From NCBI GenBank assembly GCA_016714225.1, contig JADJNS010000003.1:248001-312000 (forward strand): DNA of 64,000 bases, read 5' to 3'. Position 1 is the stretch's first letter. Every line of letters begins with the position of its first letter. The position numbers were made by a program, and so were the translations under genes. The notes under the pieces were generated by a model that saw only the letters and a program-made list of their open reading frames with translations, was not told the origin of the DNA and did no database searches. This stretch comes from Archangiaceae bacterium (GTDB taxonomy: Bacteria; Myxococcota; Myxococcia; Myxococcales; Myxococcaceae). Positions 43,985-53,359 of the stretch are shown one piece after another.

Positions 43985-44593
43985 ATGCCGTTGCTGCGTG
44001 GCCTGGCGCTGGTGAACGACCTGGTGGTGCTCCGGCAACTGTACGGTGACGGGCTGGTGCGGCGCTTCGCCGAGCGGCTGACCCCGGCGCAGCGCAGGGA
44101 CTTCGACGAGGGGTTTCTGCCCGGGCGCTGGTACGACGAAGACATTCAGGCGCGCCTGTGCCTGTGCCTGCGCGACGAGCTCGACGACTTCGGGGTCTTT
44201 CGCGTCGGCGTCGCCATCGGGCACCACCATGCGACCCGCGTGCAGCGCTTTCTCGCGCGCATCGCGGGCCCGCGGCGCCTGCTGCAGCGCGCCACCGGGC
44301 TGTGGCACTACTGGCGCGATGGAGGGCGCACCGCCGTCGAGCGCTACCAAGAGGGCTCGGCCGTGGTCGCGGTCTACGACCACCCGCTGTTCGCCACGCC
44401 GGGCTACGCGACCCTCTACGGCGGCGCCTGCGCCTTTCTGGTCTCCATCGCCGGCGGCCGCGACGTGCGCTTGCGCGCCGAGGTGGTGAGCCCCGCCCAC
44501 GTGTTCGCCGAGGTGCGCTGGCTGCCTGACCGCCGCCAGGAGCCCGGGTTTCATTCGGTCGATCAGGCGCTGCGCTCGCTGCCGCCGCCCTGA
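43985..44593 (+). CDS. Hypothetical protein, possibly related to myxobacterial DUF2378/HNOB-like proteins
   Basis: The protein is 202 aa. The ATG at 43985 directly abuts the AraC stop at 43982-43984. The chain has the alternating helix/strand pattern and size (about 200 aa) of the TIGR02265/DUF2378 paralogues of M. xanthus, with FLPGRWYDEDIQ and GVAIGHHHATRVQRFLARI near the middle. This link is weak. HHH at about residue 80 could ligand a metal or haem. No signal peptide or TM. Function unknown. Confidence 0.5.
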   Translation: MPLLRGLALVNDLVVLRQLYGDGLVRRFAERLTPAQRRDFDEGFLPGRWYDEDIQARLCLCLRDELDDFGVFRVGVAIGHHHATRVQRFLARIAGPRRLLQRATGLWHYWRDGGRTAVERYQEGSAVVAVYDHPLFATPGYATLYGGACAFLVSIAGGRDVRLRAEVVSPAHVFAEVRWLPDRRQEPGFHSVDQALRSLPPP

Positions 44594-44596
44594 GCC

Positions 44597-45805
44597 TCAC
44601 CGTCGCGATAGCAGCGAGTCGACCGCGCGCGTGACGCCGTCGGTCGACATTCGGGCGGCGAGCGCCTTCGCCCGCTCTCTGAGCGCGGCGTCGTCGCGCA
44701 TGGCGCGCAACGCGCTCGCGAGCGGCCGTGGGTCTTTGCCGTAGCGGTCGACGCTCGGTGGGCTGACGCCCGCCGCCGCCGTGCAGCGCCTCCAGAAGAA
44801 CTGGTCGAGAATCTGTGGCAGCACCAGCTGCGGCACGGCAGCGCGCGCCGCGGCGTGCGTGGTGCCGGCGCCACCGTGGTGCACGACGCCGGCGCAGCGG
44901 GGGAACAGCGCGCCGTGCGGCTCTGCGCCGGCGAAGTGCACGTGGGGCGGTGCCGGGTCGAGGCCCAGGCCCGCCCAGCCGCGCGAGATGATGGCCCGCG
45001 CGCCCGCGAGCCGCGCGGCCTCGACCAGCCGTGCCGTGGTCCCGCGGGGGTCGGGGTCGGACATGCTCCCGAAGCCGAGGTAGACGGGGGGCTCACCCGC
45101 GCTCAAGAACGCCTCGGTGTCGGCAGACAGCGAGGCGCCGTCGTCGAGCACCAGCGACCCCGTCTGCACCACCGGGTTGCGGTGGCGCGAGGGGCCCTTC
45201 GCGAGCGCCGCGTCGACCGCGAGGTGGGGGCGACTCCCGAGCACCTCGCTCCAGACGTCAGGCCGCGGGCCGAGGCCCAGCGACCGGCGCACGCCGTTCA
45301 TCACCCGGCGAATGGCGACGTTCCACACGGTGCGGGTGACGCCCCAGAGCAGCCGGTTGGCCCAGCGGGGCAGACCGTAGAGCGGCACGATCGGCCCGGG
45401 GTTCTCGTCGCTGTCGAGCATCAGCGGCACCAGCGCGAAGTACGCGTAGGGTATGTCGAAGCGCTCGGCGAGCGTCGGCCCCATCAAGAACACCGACGAG
45501 CCGATCAGCAGGTCGGCCTTTTGGGCGAGCGGCTCCATCGCGTCGAGGTGCGCCCGGGGTTGCCCGCGCAACAGGGGCAGCACCGAGAACACGTCGCGCA
45601 GGCGCCCCGAGGCCACGCGCTTCGAGATGGCTTCGTAGTCGAGGCCGGCGGGGTGGGCCTCGAGGCCGTGCGCCTTCACCAGCGGCACGCTCTCGGGAGG
45701 CACCACCAGCGTCACCTGGTGCCCGCGGGCCACCAGGCCTTTACCCAGCGCGACCATCGGCTGAACGTCGCCTCGCGTGCCGAAGGCTCCGATGAGGGCT
45801 CGCAT
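44597..45805 (-). CDS. GT1/MGT-family glycosyltransferase (UDP-sugar:lipid or small-molecule type)
   Basis: The protein is 402 aa with a GT-B fold. The N-terminal GTRGDVQPMVALGKGLVARGH is the family start, and the C-terminal donor site reads VVHHGGAGTTHAA followed by LPQILDQFFW, as in sterol/macrolide/rhamnolipid-type glycosyltransferases. It would transfer a sugar from UDP-donor to a hydrophobic acceptor in the cytosol. The acceptor cannot be told. Divergent from gnd. Confidence 0.9.
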   Translation of the reverse strand: MRALIGAFGTRGDVQPMVALGKGLVARGHQVTLVVPPESVPLVKAHGLEAHPAGLDYEAISKRVASGRLRDVFSVLPLLRGQPRAHLDAMEPLAQKADLLIGSSVFLMGPTLAERFDIPYAYFALVPLMLDSDENPGPIVPLYGLPRWANRLLWGVTRTVWNVAIRRVMNGVRRSLGLGPRPDVWSEVLGSRPHLAVDAALAKGPSRHRNPVVQTGSLVLDDGASLSADTEAFLSAGEPPVYLGFGSMSDPDPRGTTARLVEAARLAGARAIISRGWAGLGLDPAPPHVHFAGAEPHGALFPRCAGVVHHGGAGTTHAAARAAVPQLVLPQILDQFFWRRCTAAAGVSPPSVDRYGKDPRPLASALRAMRDDAALRERAKALAARMSTDGVTRAVDSLLSRR

Positions 45806-45951
45806 CGAGATCGCGAGCTTTGAACGCCGCGGGGCGGTTGTGAAGCGCCGCGGGCCAATGCCCGCTCAGCAACCGGGCAGCTTAATTCTGGGCGCCGCGC
45901 GAGCGAAGGTGGCAAGTTCGCCGGCCTCTCGATTCACGCTTGAGGAGCATC

Positions 45952-47499
45952 ATGGCGCTGAGCAAGCCTGCAGCGACCTCTGCCGACGTGGGCCTGGTGG
46001 GCCTCGCGGTGATGGGTCAGAACCTGGTTCTCAACATGGCCGACCACGGCTTCAAGGTGGCGGTCTACAACCGCACCACCGCGACCACCGAGCGGTTCGT
46101 GGCCGACAACCCGCCGGCGGTCTTCGGCGACACGGGGGGCGGCCTCGTTCCTGCGGCCGACCTCAGAGACTTCGTCGCGAGCCTCAAGCGGCCGCGGCGC
46201 ATCGTCATTCTGGTGAAGGCGGGGGGCCCCACCGACGCGGTGATCGACTCGCTCGTGCCCCTGCTCGACAAGGGCGACGTGGTGGTCGACGGCGGCAACG
46301 CGCTGTTCACCGACACCATGCGCCGCGAGAAGGCGCTCGGTGAGAAGGGGCTGCTGTTCGTCGGCAGCGGGGTTTCGGGCGGCGAAGAGGGCGCGCGCTT
46401 CGGGCCGTCGCTGATGCCGGGCGGCCGCCGTGAGGCCTGGGCGCTGCTCGAGCCGATCTGGGTCGCGTGCGCGGCCAAGGTCGACGCGAAGACCGGCAAG
46501 CCGATCGAAGGTGCGCGGCCGGGCAAGCCGGTGCAGGGCGGCGTGCCCTGCACCACGTACATCGGCCCGGGCGGCGCCGGCCACTACGTGAAGATGGTGC
46601 ACAACGGCATCGAGTACGCCGACATGCAGCTGATCTGCGAGTCGTACGACATCTTGCGGCACGCCAAGGGCCTGAGCCCCGAGGCCATCTCCAAGGTGAT
46701 GCGCGAGTGGAACCAGGGCGATCTCGACTCGTTCTTGATCGAGATCTCCGCCGACGTGCTGCAGCAGAGAGACCCGGTCACCGGCGCCCCCTTCGTCGAC
46801 GTGGTGCTCGACGCCGCGGGTCAGAAGGGCACCGGCAAGTGGACCAGCGTCAACGCGCTCGACCTCGGCGTGCCGACCGGGTCGATTGCCGAGGCGGTGT
46901 TCGCGCGCTGCATCTCGGCGCTGAAAGACGAGCGCGTGCGCGCGAGCGCGGTGCTCAAGGGGCCCACGGCGCCCAGCCCGCTCGAGATCTCGGTCGACGC
47001 GGTGCGCGACGCGCTCTACTGCAGCAAGCTGTGCGCCTACGCGCAGGGCTTCGCGCTCTACACCGCCGCCTCGAAAGAGTACGGGTGGAACCTCGACCTC
47101 GGCGCCATCGCGCAGATTTTCCGCGGCGGCTGCATCATTCGCGCGCGGTTTCTGCAGAAGATCACCGAGGCCTACCAGCGCCAGCCCGCGCTCGAGAACC
47201 TGCTGCTCGACCCCTACTTCGCCGCCCAGGTCGAGAAGGCGCAGGCCAACTGGCGCAGCGTGGTGGCCAAGGCCGCGCTCGACGGCGTCCCTGCACCGGC
47301 CTTCTCGTCGGCGCTCTCGTACTTCGACAGCTACCGGCGCAAGACGCTGCCCGCGAACCTGCTCCAGGCCCAGCGCGACTACTTCGGCGCCCACACCTAC
47401 GAGCGCGTCGACCGCCCCCGCGGCGAGTTCTTCCACGTCGACTGGCCCGACTCCAAGCGCCCCGAGCTCAAGGCCTCGGAGCTGGGCATGTCGCGCTGA
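45952..47499 (+). CDS. gnd: 6-phosphogluconate dehydrogenase, decarboxylating
   Basis: The protein is 515 aa. It catalyses NADP-dependent oxidative decarboxylation of 6-phosphogluconate to ribulose-5-phosphate in the pentose phosphate pathway. The Rossmann motif is GLAVMGQNLVLNMADHG. The substrate site includes GSGVSGGEEGAR and KMVHNGIEYADMQLICE, with Lys-Met-x-His-Asn-Gly-Ile. The C-terminal domain has GGCIIRARFL. The start at 45952 is set by GAGGAG at 45943-45948; an in-frame ATG lies 12 bases upstream without that spacing. Length suits the long Gnd family. Confidence 0.97.
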   Translation: MALSKPAATSADVGLVGLAVMGQNLVLNMADHGFKVAVYNRTTATTERFVADNPPAVFGDTGGGLVPAADLRDFVASLKRPRRIVILVKAGGPTDAVIDSLVPLLDKGDVVVDGGNALFTDTMRREKALGEKGLLFVGSGVSGGEEGARFGPSLMPGGRREAWALLEPIWVACAAKVDAKTGKPIEGARPGKPVQGGVPCTTYIGPGGAGHYVKMVHNGIEYADMQLICESYDILRHAKGLSPEAISKVMREWNQGDLDSFLIEISADVLQQRDPVTGAPFVDVVLDAAGQKGTGKWTSVNALDLGVPTGSIAEAVFARCISALKDERVRASAVLKGPTAPSPLEISVDAVRDALYCSKLCAYAQGFALYTAASKEYGWNLDLGAIAQIFRGGCIIRARFLQKITEAYQRQPALENLLLDPYFAAQVEKAQANWRSVVAKAALDGVPAPAFSSALSYFDSYRRKTLPANLLQAQRDYFGAHTYERVDRPRGEFFHVDWPDSKRPELKASELGMSR

Positions 47500-47772
47500 A
47501 CGCTCGCTGAAGACGCCGCCGACGCGCCCCTCAGAATTTCGAGTGTCCAAACCGAGCTCGTGAGTCGTTCCTCAGGTCGAAAGGACCTTGAGGCATGGAC
47601 ATCGTCATCGTCGTCACCACCCTGAGGCGGGGTGGCCAGGCAGTCGGAGCCACGCGCGGAAGCGTTTGCGTAGAAACCGAGCACCGGCTGAAGGTGCCGA
47701 GGCCCGCGCAGGGCGCGCGGCTGGGGCGGGCGATGATGCGGCCGCCTGCTCCCGCGCCGTGGAGGGTGCGCG

Positions 47773-50289
47773 ATGAGCCCCTCGACCTCACCCCTGCACC
47801 GCGCGGCGTGGCTCATCGCGCTGCTGTGGGCTGCAGGCTGCGGGCGCGGCGGCGCGCTGACCATCGACCCGAGCGCGTCAACGGTGGAAGCGTCAGAGAC
47901 CGTCACCTTCACCGCCCGCGCCTCAGGCGCCGCGGCCGCGGTGAGCTGGAGCGTCGAAGAGGCGGCCGGCGGCACCATCACCGCCGAGGGCCGCTACACC
48001 GCTCCGGCCTCGTCCGGCACGTTTCATGTGGTCGCCCGCGCCTCAGGCGCGAGCGCGCGCGCCGAGGTCGCGGTGGTGGCCAGCACCCGCGTGGCGCTGA
48101 CCCCGTCACGGGCCTGGGTCTACGCAGGTGCGCAGGTGCAGTTTTCGTCGACCGTGCGCGGCGACGACGACGGCGCGGTGCAGTGGAGCGTGGTGGAGCC
48201 CGACGGCGGCGCAGTCACCTCGAGCGGCGCGTACACCGCCCCCGCGACCCCAGGCACCTTTCGGGTGCGGGCGCAGAGCCAGAAGTTCTCGGCGGCCCGG
48301 GCCGAGGCGACCCTCACGGTGCTGCCGGCACCGGTGGTGGTGAGCGTCTCGCCGTCGCACGTCGAGCTGCTGCAGGGTGAAGTGGCGCGCTTCTCGGCCA
48401 CCGTCTCGGGTTCGACCGACCCGCGCGTCACCTGGAGCGTCGAGGGCCCCGCTCCCGCCGGCACGGTGACCGCCGAGGGCGAGTACCAGGCGCCGGCGCG
48501 GCCCGGCCGCTACCAGGTGGTGGCGCGCAGCGTGGCGCAGCCCGACGAGGTCGCCGCCGCGTCGGTCGAGGTCGCCTCGCAGTTTCAGGTCAGCCCCCGG
48601 TTCACCGAGCTGCGGCCGGGTGCCGCGCAGCGCTTCACCGCCACCGCGCGCGGGGGAGGCGCCGCCGACGTGAGCTGGTCGGTGCGCGAGGGCAGCGCCG
48701 GCGGCACCATCACCGCGGCGGGGGTCTACACCGCGCCGACCGCCGGGCCGGCCCGCGCCACCGTGGTCGCCACGCTCGGGCAGAACCCCCTCGACGTGGT
48801 GGAGTCGAGCGTGGCGGTGCTCGCCGCGCCCACCACGGTGAGCGGCACGGTGACGGCGAGCGGCCCCAGCCAGGGCCGCATCTACCTGGTGCTGAGCAGC
48901 TCGAACCAGGCGCAGCTCGGCACCAGCCTCGAAGCGCCCGGCCCGTTCACGCTGCGCGGCATCGAGCGGCCCGGCACCTACCACCTCGCGGCGTTCCGCG
49001 ACGTGCTCGGCACCATGGCCGCCGGCCCGGTGTCGCCCTTCGCCCAGACCGACGTGCGCTTCGACGGCAAGGCGATCTCGGGCGTCACCCTCGCGCTCGA
49101 AGAGCCGACGCTCGCCCCGCTGACCGAGCCGCCGGCGCCGATGGTGTTGGCGAGCCAGAGCGCCGCCCTGGTGATGCTGCCCCCGCTCGGCGACGCCGAC
49201 CACGTGAAGGTGGCCTGGAGCAGCGCGGCGGCGGTGCTGGGGCAGCGCACCTTCGTGGCGTCGCCCACCGGCTTCGCCATCATCGACGCTCTGGCGGCCG
49301 GGCAGGCGTTGACGTTCACCGTCACCCCCATCGCCCGGGGCGTCGACGGGCCGGTCTCGCCGGCGTCGATGCCGGTGACCCTGGGCGCCCAGGGCGGCCC
49401 CGGCCTCGAGGGCACCGTGTCGGCCGCAGGCCTGCACGCCAGCGGCCCGGTCTACGTGCTGGCGCGCTTCGCCGGAGTGCCGGTGCCGGCCGGCTTCGCG
49501 CGGCTGGCGGCGGCCCCGTCGCCCACCACCTACCGCATCGAGGGGCTGCCGCCGGTTCCGCTCGAGGTGGTGGCGTTCATCGACGCCGACGGCGACGGCC
49601 AGCTCGGCCCGGGCGACCCCAGCACCGAGGCGTACCACCGACCGCAGGTGGCCCCCTCGGCGGGCGATCGCCACGCCGAGCCGCTCGCCCTGTTCGCCGG
49701 GCCGGTGCTCACCGCGGCGCAGCTCGACCACTCCCGCCCCCAGACCGGTGAGCACCTCGCGATGCTGCTCGGCGTGCTGTCGGCCGAGCAGACGCCGGTG
49801 CGCGCCTCGCTGCGCACGGGGCCGCCTCTGGGCAGCGCACTCGACCTGCCGCTCACCGGCCTGCACGGCGACGCGCATCTGGTGCAGCTGTCGCTCGGTG
49901 AGGCTCCGGCCGCGGGCGCGACGTACACCTTCGACGTCACCTGGCCCGACGGCGGCACGGCGAGCTTCAGCCGGCCCGGCCCCACGCCGCTCCCGCTGCC
50001 CGAAGCGATCAGCCCGGTCGGAACCGGCTCGCGCCAGCCGACCTTCAGCTGGCGGTGGCCGACGCCGCTCCCCGCCGGCACTCGCCAGACCTTGGTGGTG
50101 GGCCAGAACGGAACCGGTGAGGTGTGGGCGGTGCGCGACCTCGACCGCGGCGTCACCTCGCTCACCTGGAACTCTGACCACACCGCCAGCGTGCCCGAGC
50201 TGGGGGTCGGAGAGGTCAACTGGTCGATCATCGCCCTCGACGAGCAGGGCAATCGCGCGAGCGCCGACTTCTCTTTCATCACCCAATGA
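47773..50289 (+). CDS. Lipoprotein with tandem Ig-like (BIG2-type) domains
   Basis: The protein is 838 aa with lipobox WAAGC. At least four Ig-like repeats of about 85 residues, each with a core like VSWSVEEAAGGTITAEGRYTAP, span residues about 25-360. Less regular beta domains (fibronectin/carboxypeptidase-like) follow, with a calcium-type DADGDGQLGPGD loop near residue 610. It is a surface-exposed adhesin-like or scaffolding protein. Its stop overlaps an in-frame ATG of the next gene, so the two form an operon. ATG at 47773. Confidence 0.82.
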   Translation: MSPSTSPLHRAAWLIALLWAAGCGRGGALTIDPSASTVEASETVTFTARASGAAAAVSWSVEEAAGGTITAEGRYTAPASSGTFHVVARASGASARAEVAVVASTRVALTPSRAWVYAGAQVQFSSTVRGDDDGAVQWSVVEPDGGAVTSSGAYTAPATPGTFRVRAQSQKFSAARAEATLTVLPAPVVVSVSPSHVELLQGEVARFSATVSGSTDPRVTWSVEGPAPAGTVTAEGEYQAPARPGRYQVVARSVAQPDEVAAASVEVASQFQVSPRFTELRPGAAQRFTATARGGGAADVSWSVREGSAGGTITAAGVYTAPTAGPARATVVATLGQNPLDVVESSVAVLAAPTTVSGTVTASGPSQGRIYLVLSSSNQAQLGTSLEAPGPFTLRGIERPGTYHLAAFRDVLGTMAAGPVSPFAQTDVRFDGKAISGVTLALEEPTLAPLTEPPAPMVLASQSAALVMLPPLGDADHVKVAWSSAAAVLGQRTFVASPTGFAIIDALAAGQALTFTVTPIARGVDGPVSPASMPVTLGAQGGPGLEGTVSAAGLHASGPVYVLARFAGVPVPAGFARLAAAPSPTTYRIEGLPPVPLEVVAFIDADGDGQLGPGDPSTEAYHRPQVAPSAGDRHAEPLALFAGPVLTAAQLDHSRPQTGEHLAMLLGVLSAEQTPVRASLRTGPPLGSALDLPLTGLHGDAHLVQLSLGEAPAAGATYTFDVTWPDGGTASFSRPGPTPLPLPEAISPVGTGSRQPTFSWRWPTPLPAGTRQTLVVGQNGTGEVWAVRDLDRGVTSLTWNSDHTASVPELGVGEVNWSIIALDEQGNRASADFSFITQ

Positions 50290-50297
50290 GGAACGAC

Positions 50298-51722
50298 ATG
50301 AGAGCCACCTGCATGATGTTGCTGTTCGCTGCGGCCTGCCAGAACGGGCCGCAGCCCGAGCCCGACGGTGGCACGAAGCGCCCCGACGCAGGTCTACCCC
50401 CCGTGACGTGGAAGACCGTCTCCCACGGCTACACCGTGGCGCAGGGCCACTGCGAGGCGCGCTGGCAGAGCGACCTCTCGGGCGCGCTGGGCGAGCCCGG
50501 GCGGGTGATGAAGCTCGACGACGTGACCGGCGACGGCGTGGCCGACCTGCTGGTCTCGGGCGTCAAGGCGTCGGCCGAAGGCGGGCTGGGCGTGAGCCGG
50601 GTGTCGGTGCTGTCGGGCGTGACCGGCCGCCTCGCCGGGCCGCTGCGAGAGCTGCGCGGCGCGCTGATGGGCACGGCGCTCTCGGCCGACATCGACGGCG
50701 ACGGGGCCCGCGACCTGGTGGTGGCCACGCTCGAGTCGCCCGACCTGTGTGGCGGTGGCTCGGCGCCGAGCAGCGGCTGCAACGACCCGCGCACCCACCT
50801 CTACGCGCTGAAGGCGTCGAGCTTCGAGGCGACCTGGTCGCGCGGGCCGACCCCGGGCGCAGAGCAGCTCGGGGTCGAGCTCGCAGGCTGGGTCGACGAG
50901 AACGGCGACGGGGTGCCCGACGTGCTGGCGGGCGCTCCGTTTCCGAAGGCGGGCGCGGCGGGCGTGGTGCAGGTGCTCTCGGGCAAGACCGGTGAGCGGC
51001 TGCGTACGCTCGAGACCGCGCAGGGCGCCGACTCTTTCGGCGCGCGGCTCGCTCGAGCGCCCGACCTCGACGGCGACGGCACGGCCGACCTCTGGGTGAG
51101 CGACGTGCGCGGCCCGGCCGAGCACTACGGGGCGGGCGCGGTGTTCGCGCTCTCGGGCAAGACCGGCGAGGTGCTGTGGCGTCACGACGGAGAGGGCGGC
51201 GAGAACCCCGACCTGTTCGGTGAGCCGCTGGAGGTGCTGGGCGACCTCGACGGCGACGGCGTGCCCGAGCTGGCGGTGGGCGCGCCCAACCACGCGGTGA
51301 ACGGGGTGGGCGCCGACACCGGCGCGGTGACGGTGCTCTCGGGCAAGAGCGGGGCGCCGCTGCGCCAGGTCGACGGCGCGAAGGCGGGCGACCGGTTCGG
51401 CACCGTGCTGGCGTCGGCGGGAGACCTCGACGGCGACGGCAAGCCCGACTTCGTGGTCGCCGAGCCGGGCAGCGTGGGCTCGTTCTTCGAGGCGCCGCGC
51501 GCCGGGCGGGTGAGGGTGTTCTCGGGCGCGACCGCGGCGGTGCTGGTCGAGCTCGGCTCGAGCGCGCCGACCGACGTCAGCGACCGGTTCGGCGCGACCG
51601 TGCTCGGGCTGGGCGACCTCGACGGCGACGGCAGGGCCGAGCTGCTGGTGGGCGCCCCGGGCTCGAAGGCGGTGGGCGCGGCCGGCACCGCCGAGCTGAC
51701 CCTGTTCAGCTGCAAGCCGTGA
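50298..51722 (+). CDS. FG-GAP/integrin-alpha-like beta-propeller lipoprotein
   Basis: The protein is 474 aa with lipobox AAAC. Six to seven FG-GAP repeats, with calcium loops such as DLDGDGTADLWV, DIDGDGARDLVV and DLDGDGKPDFVV, form a propeller. The start at 50298 was chosen because GAGGA at 50289-50293 sits at a proper distance. An in-frame ATG at 50286 overlaps the upstream stop (ATGA) and is an alternative. It pairs with the Ig-like lipoprotein, presumably as a surface module. No enzymatic motif. Confidence 0.85.
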   Translation: MRATCMMLLFAAACQNGPQPEPDGGTKRPDAGLPPVTWKTVSHGYTVAQGHCEARWQSDLSGALGEPGRVMKLDDVTGDGVADLLVSGVKASAEGGLGVSRVSVLSGVTGRLAGPLRELRGALMGTALSADIDGDGARDLVVATLESPDLCGGGSAPSSGCNDPRTHLYALKASSFEATWSRGPTPGAEQLGVELAGWVDENGDGVPDVLAGAPFPKAGAAGVVQVLSGKTGERLRTLETAQGADSFGARLARAPDLDGDGTADLWVSDVRGPAEHYGAGAVFALSGKTGEVLWRHDGEGGENPDLFGEPLEVLGDLDGDGVPELAVGAPNHAVNGVGADTGAVTVLSGKSGAPLRQVDGAKAGDRFGTVLASAGDLDGDGKPDFVVAEPGSVGSFFEAPRAGRVRVFSGATAAVLVELGSSAPTDVSDRFGATVLGLGDLDGDGRAELLVGAPGSKAVGAAGTAELTLFSCKP

Positions 51723-51747
51723 GGTGGGCGAGCGGGCTGCCAGCCGC

Positions 51748-53241
51748 TCACCCGTCGTCGTCGGGCAGGGTGCTCGCCGGTGGCGCTGCTTCGCCTCGGC
51801 ACGCCGCTTCGAGCTTCCCGGCGTGCCGCGACAGCCACCGTGCCTTCGCCGGCGGGGCGTGCACCATCAGCTCGGCCGCACGCTCGAGCGCGGCCCGCGC
51901 TTCGGGGCAGCGACCCTCCGCGCGCAGCCCATCGCTGAGCACCACGTAGCCGCTCGGCTCGTAGGGAGCGAGCTTGACCGCGCGCTCAGCGAGCTCGACG
52001 GCGCGCGCCGTCTCGCGCTGGGAGAGCACGGTGTGAGCCAGCGCGCGCAGCGCATCGGCATCGTCGGGCGAGAGCTGCAGCGCCTGCTCGAGCGCGCGCG
52101 TGCGCTCGGCCCGTGCCGCCGCCGAGCGCCCCAGCGCGTCGGCGAGCAGGCGGTAGTCGAGCGCGGTCGCCTCGGGGCCCGTCGCCAGGGTCCGCGCGAG
52201 CTCGAGCTTCTTGCTCGAGTCGCGTTCGGCGTGCACCCGCTCTCGCACCGCGTCGCGCTCTCTTGCGTTCAGCTGCAGCGCTACCTCGAGCTCGTGGGCC
52301 CGGTGCGGCGACCCCTTCGGCGCGAGCCGGGCGAGGGTGGCGTGCACCGCCGAGTCGGCATAGGGCCCGACCGTCGTCGCGGTGTCGGCCTCGCCGAGCA
52401 TCACCGTGGTGACCCGGTACGAGCCCACGTCGACGTAGTGCTGCGCCTCGTCGGCCAGCTCGGTCAGGTCGACGCCCGCGAACGCCGCGTCGAAGGCGGC
52501 GCGGGGCGCTTCGCGGCGCTGCAGCCCCTTCAAGAACGCGCCCAGCCGCTCGCGGTGCCGGTTGAACAGGAAGTGAACCCACGCCCAGCTGCTCGCGTAG
52601 CCCGCGGTCTCGGCCTCGGGCGGCAGCTGCGAGCGCCACCGCCACAGCGTGTCGAGCGGGGTCAGGTTGCCCGAGCGCACCAGGTCTTGCGCGTCGTCAT
52701 GCAGCTGCCCCGAGCGCACCAGCCGCTTGCCCGGGTCGAGGGTCAGGGTCTCGAAGTAGCGCGCGAGCCCCTCGGCGACCCACTTCGGCTGCGGCCCGAG
52801 GTGGTGCGCGGCGACGTAGTGCACCAGCTCGTGCTTGAGCGTGTGCAGTATCGGAGCATCTTCAGTGAGGCGCGCTTCACCGCCGATGAGCACCAGGGGG
52901 CCGCGCCAGTCGGTGCGCATCTGCCCGACCACGTGACGCGTCTCGATGGCGGCCTGGAGCTGCTCGGTGGTGCGCAGCAGCACCGCCTCGATGGGAGCGC
53001 CCGGCGGCGGCACCGAGACGCGCATCGCGCGGTGCAGCGCGGCGAGGGTGAGCTCGAGCTGCTCTGCGCCTTCGACGGCGACCGCGGGCTCGAGGTTGCT
53101 GTGCACCACGAAGTGGGCCGACTTCACCTCGACCCAGCGGTCGCCTCCGTGGGCGCTGCACTCGGGCGTCGCGCCGAGGTGCACACAGCCCACGGTCGCC
53201 AGGGCGGCGGCCACCAGCGGCAGCGTGAAAGAGCGTCGCAT
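51748..53241 (-). CDS. Peptidase MA-like lipoprotein with C-terminal TPR repeats
   Basis: The protein is 497 aa with lipobox VGC. The gluzincin-type motif HELVHYVAAHH (HExxH) with WVAEGLARYFE downstream (third ligand Glu) suits the peptidase MA-like group. The C-terminal third contains TPR units (ALEQALQLSPDDADALRALAHT..., AVELAERAVKLAPYEPSGYV). The longer frame to 53460 would put 73 odd residues before the lipoprotein signal, so the ATG at 53241 is used. Function unknown; probably periplasmic face of the outer membrane. Confidence 0.8.
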   Translation of the reverse strand: MRRSFTLPLVAAALATVGCVHLGATPECSAHGGDRWVEVKSAHFVVHSNLEPAVAVEGAEQLELTLAALHRAMRVSVPPPGAPIEAVLLRTTEQLQAAIETRHVVGQMRTDWRGPLVLIGGEARLTEDAPILHTLKHELVHYVAAHHLGPQPKWVAEGLARYFETLTLDPGKRLVRSGQLHDDAQDLVRSGNLTPLDTLWRWRSQLPPEAETAGYASSWAWVHFLFNRHRERLGAFLKGLQRREAPRAAFDAAFAGVDLTELADEAQHYVDVGSYRVTTVMLGEADTATTVGPYADSAVHATLARLAPKGSPHRAHELEVALQLNARERDAVRERVHAERDSSKKLELARTLATGPEATALDYRLLADALGRSAAARAERTRALEQALQLSPDDADALRALAHTVLSQRETARAVELAERAVKLAPYEPSGYVVLSDGLRAEGRCPEARAALERAAELMVHAPPAKARWLSRHAGKLEAACRGEAAPPASTLPDDDG

Positions 53242-53359
53242 CGTCACCGCGTAGAGCACAGCCGAGGCGGGGGCGTCACCCGGCTCAAGGCCCCGAGCCG
53301 GCGACGCTTCGGCTGAACACCAGGGCTTTCGCGCGACTTGCGCTAGCATCGGCAGGCGC

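Noticed and set aside
47500..47772. Possible small gene between gnd and the Ig-like lipoprotein
   Set aside because: Frames here give only Arg-rich translation with no start/ribosome-site support; 273 bases look like ordinary promoter space.
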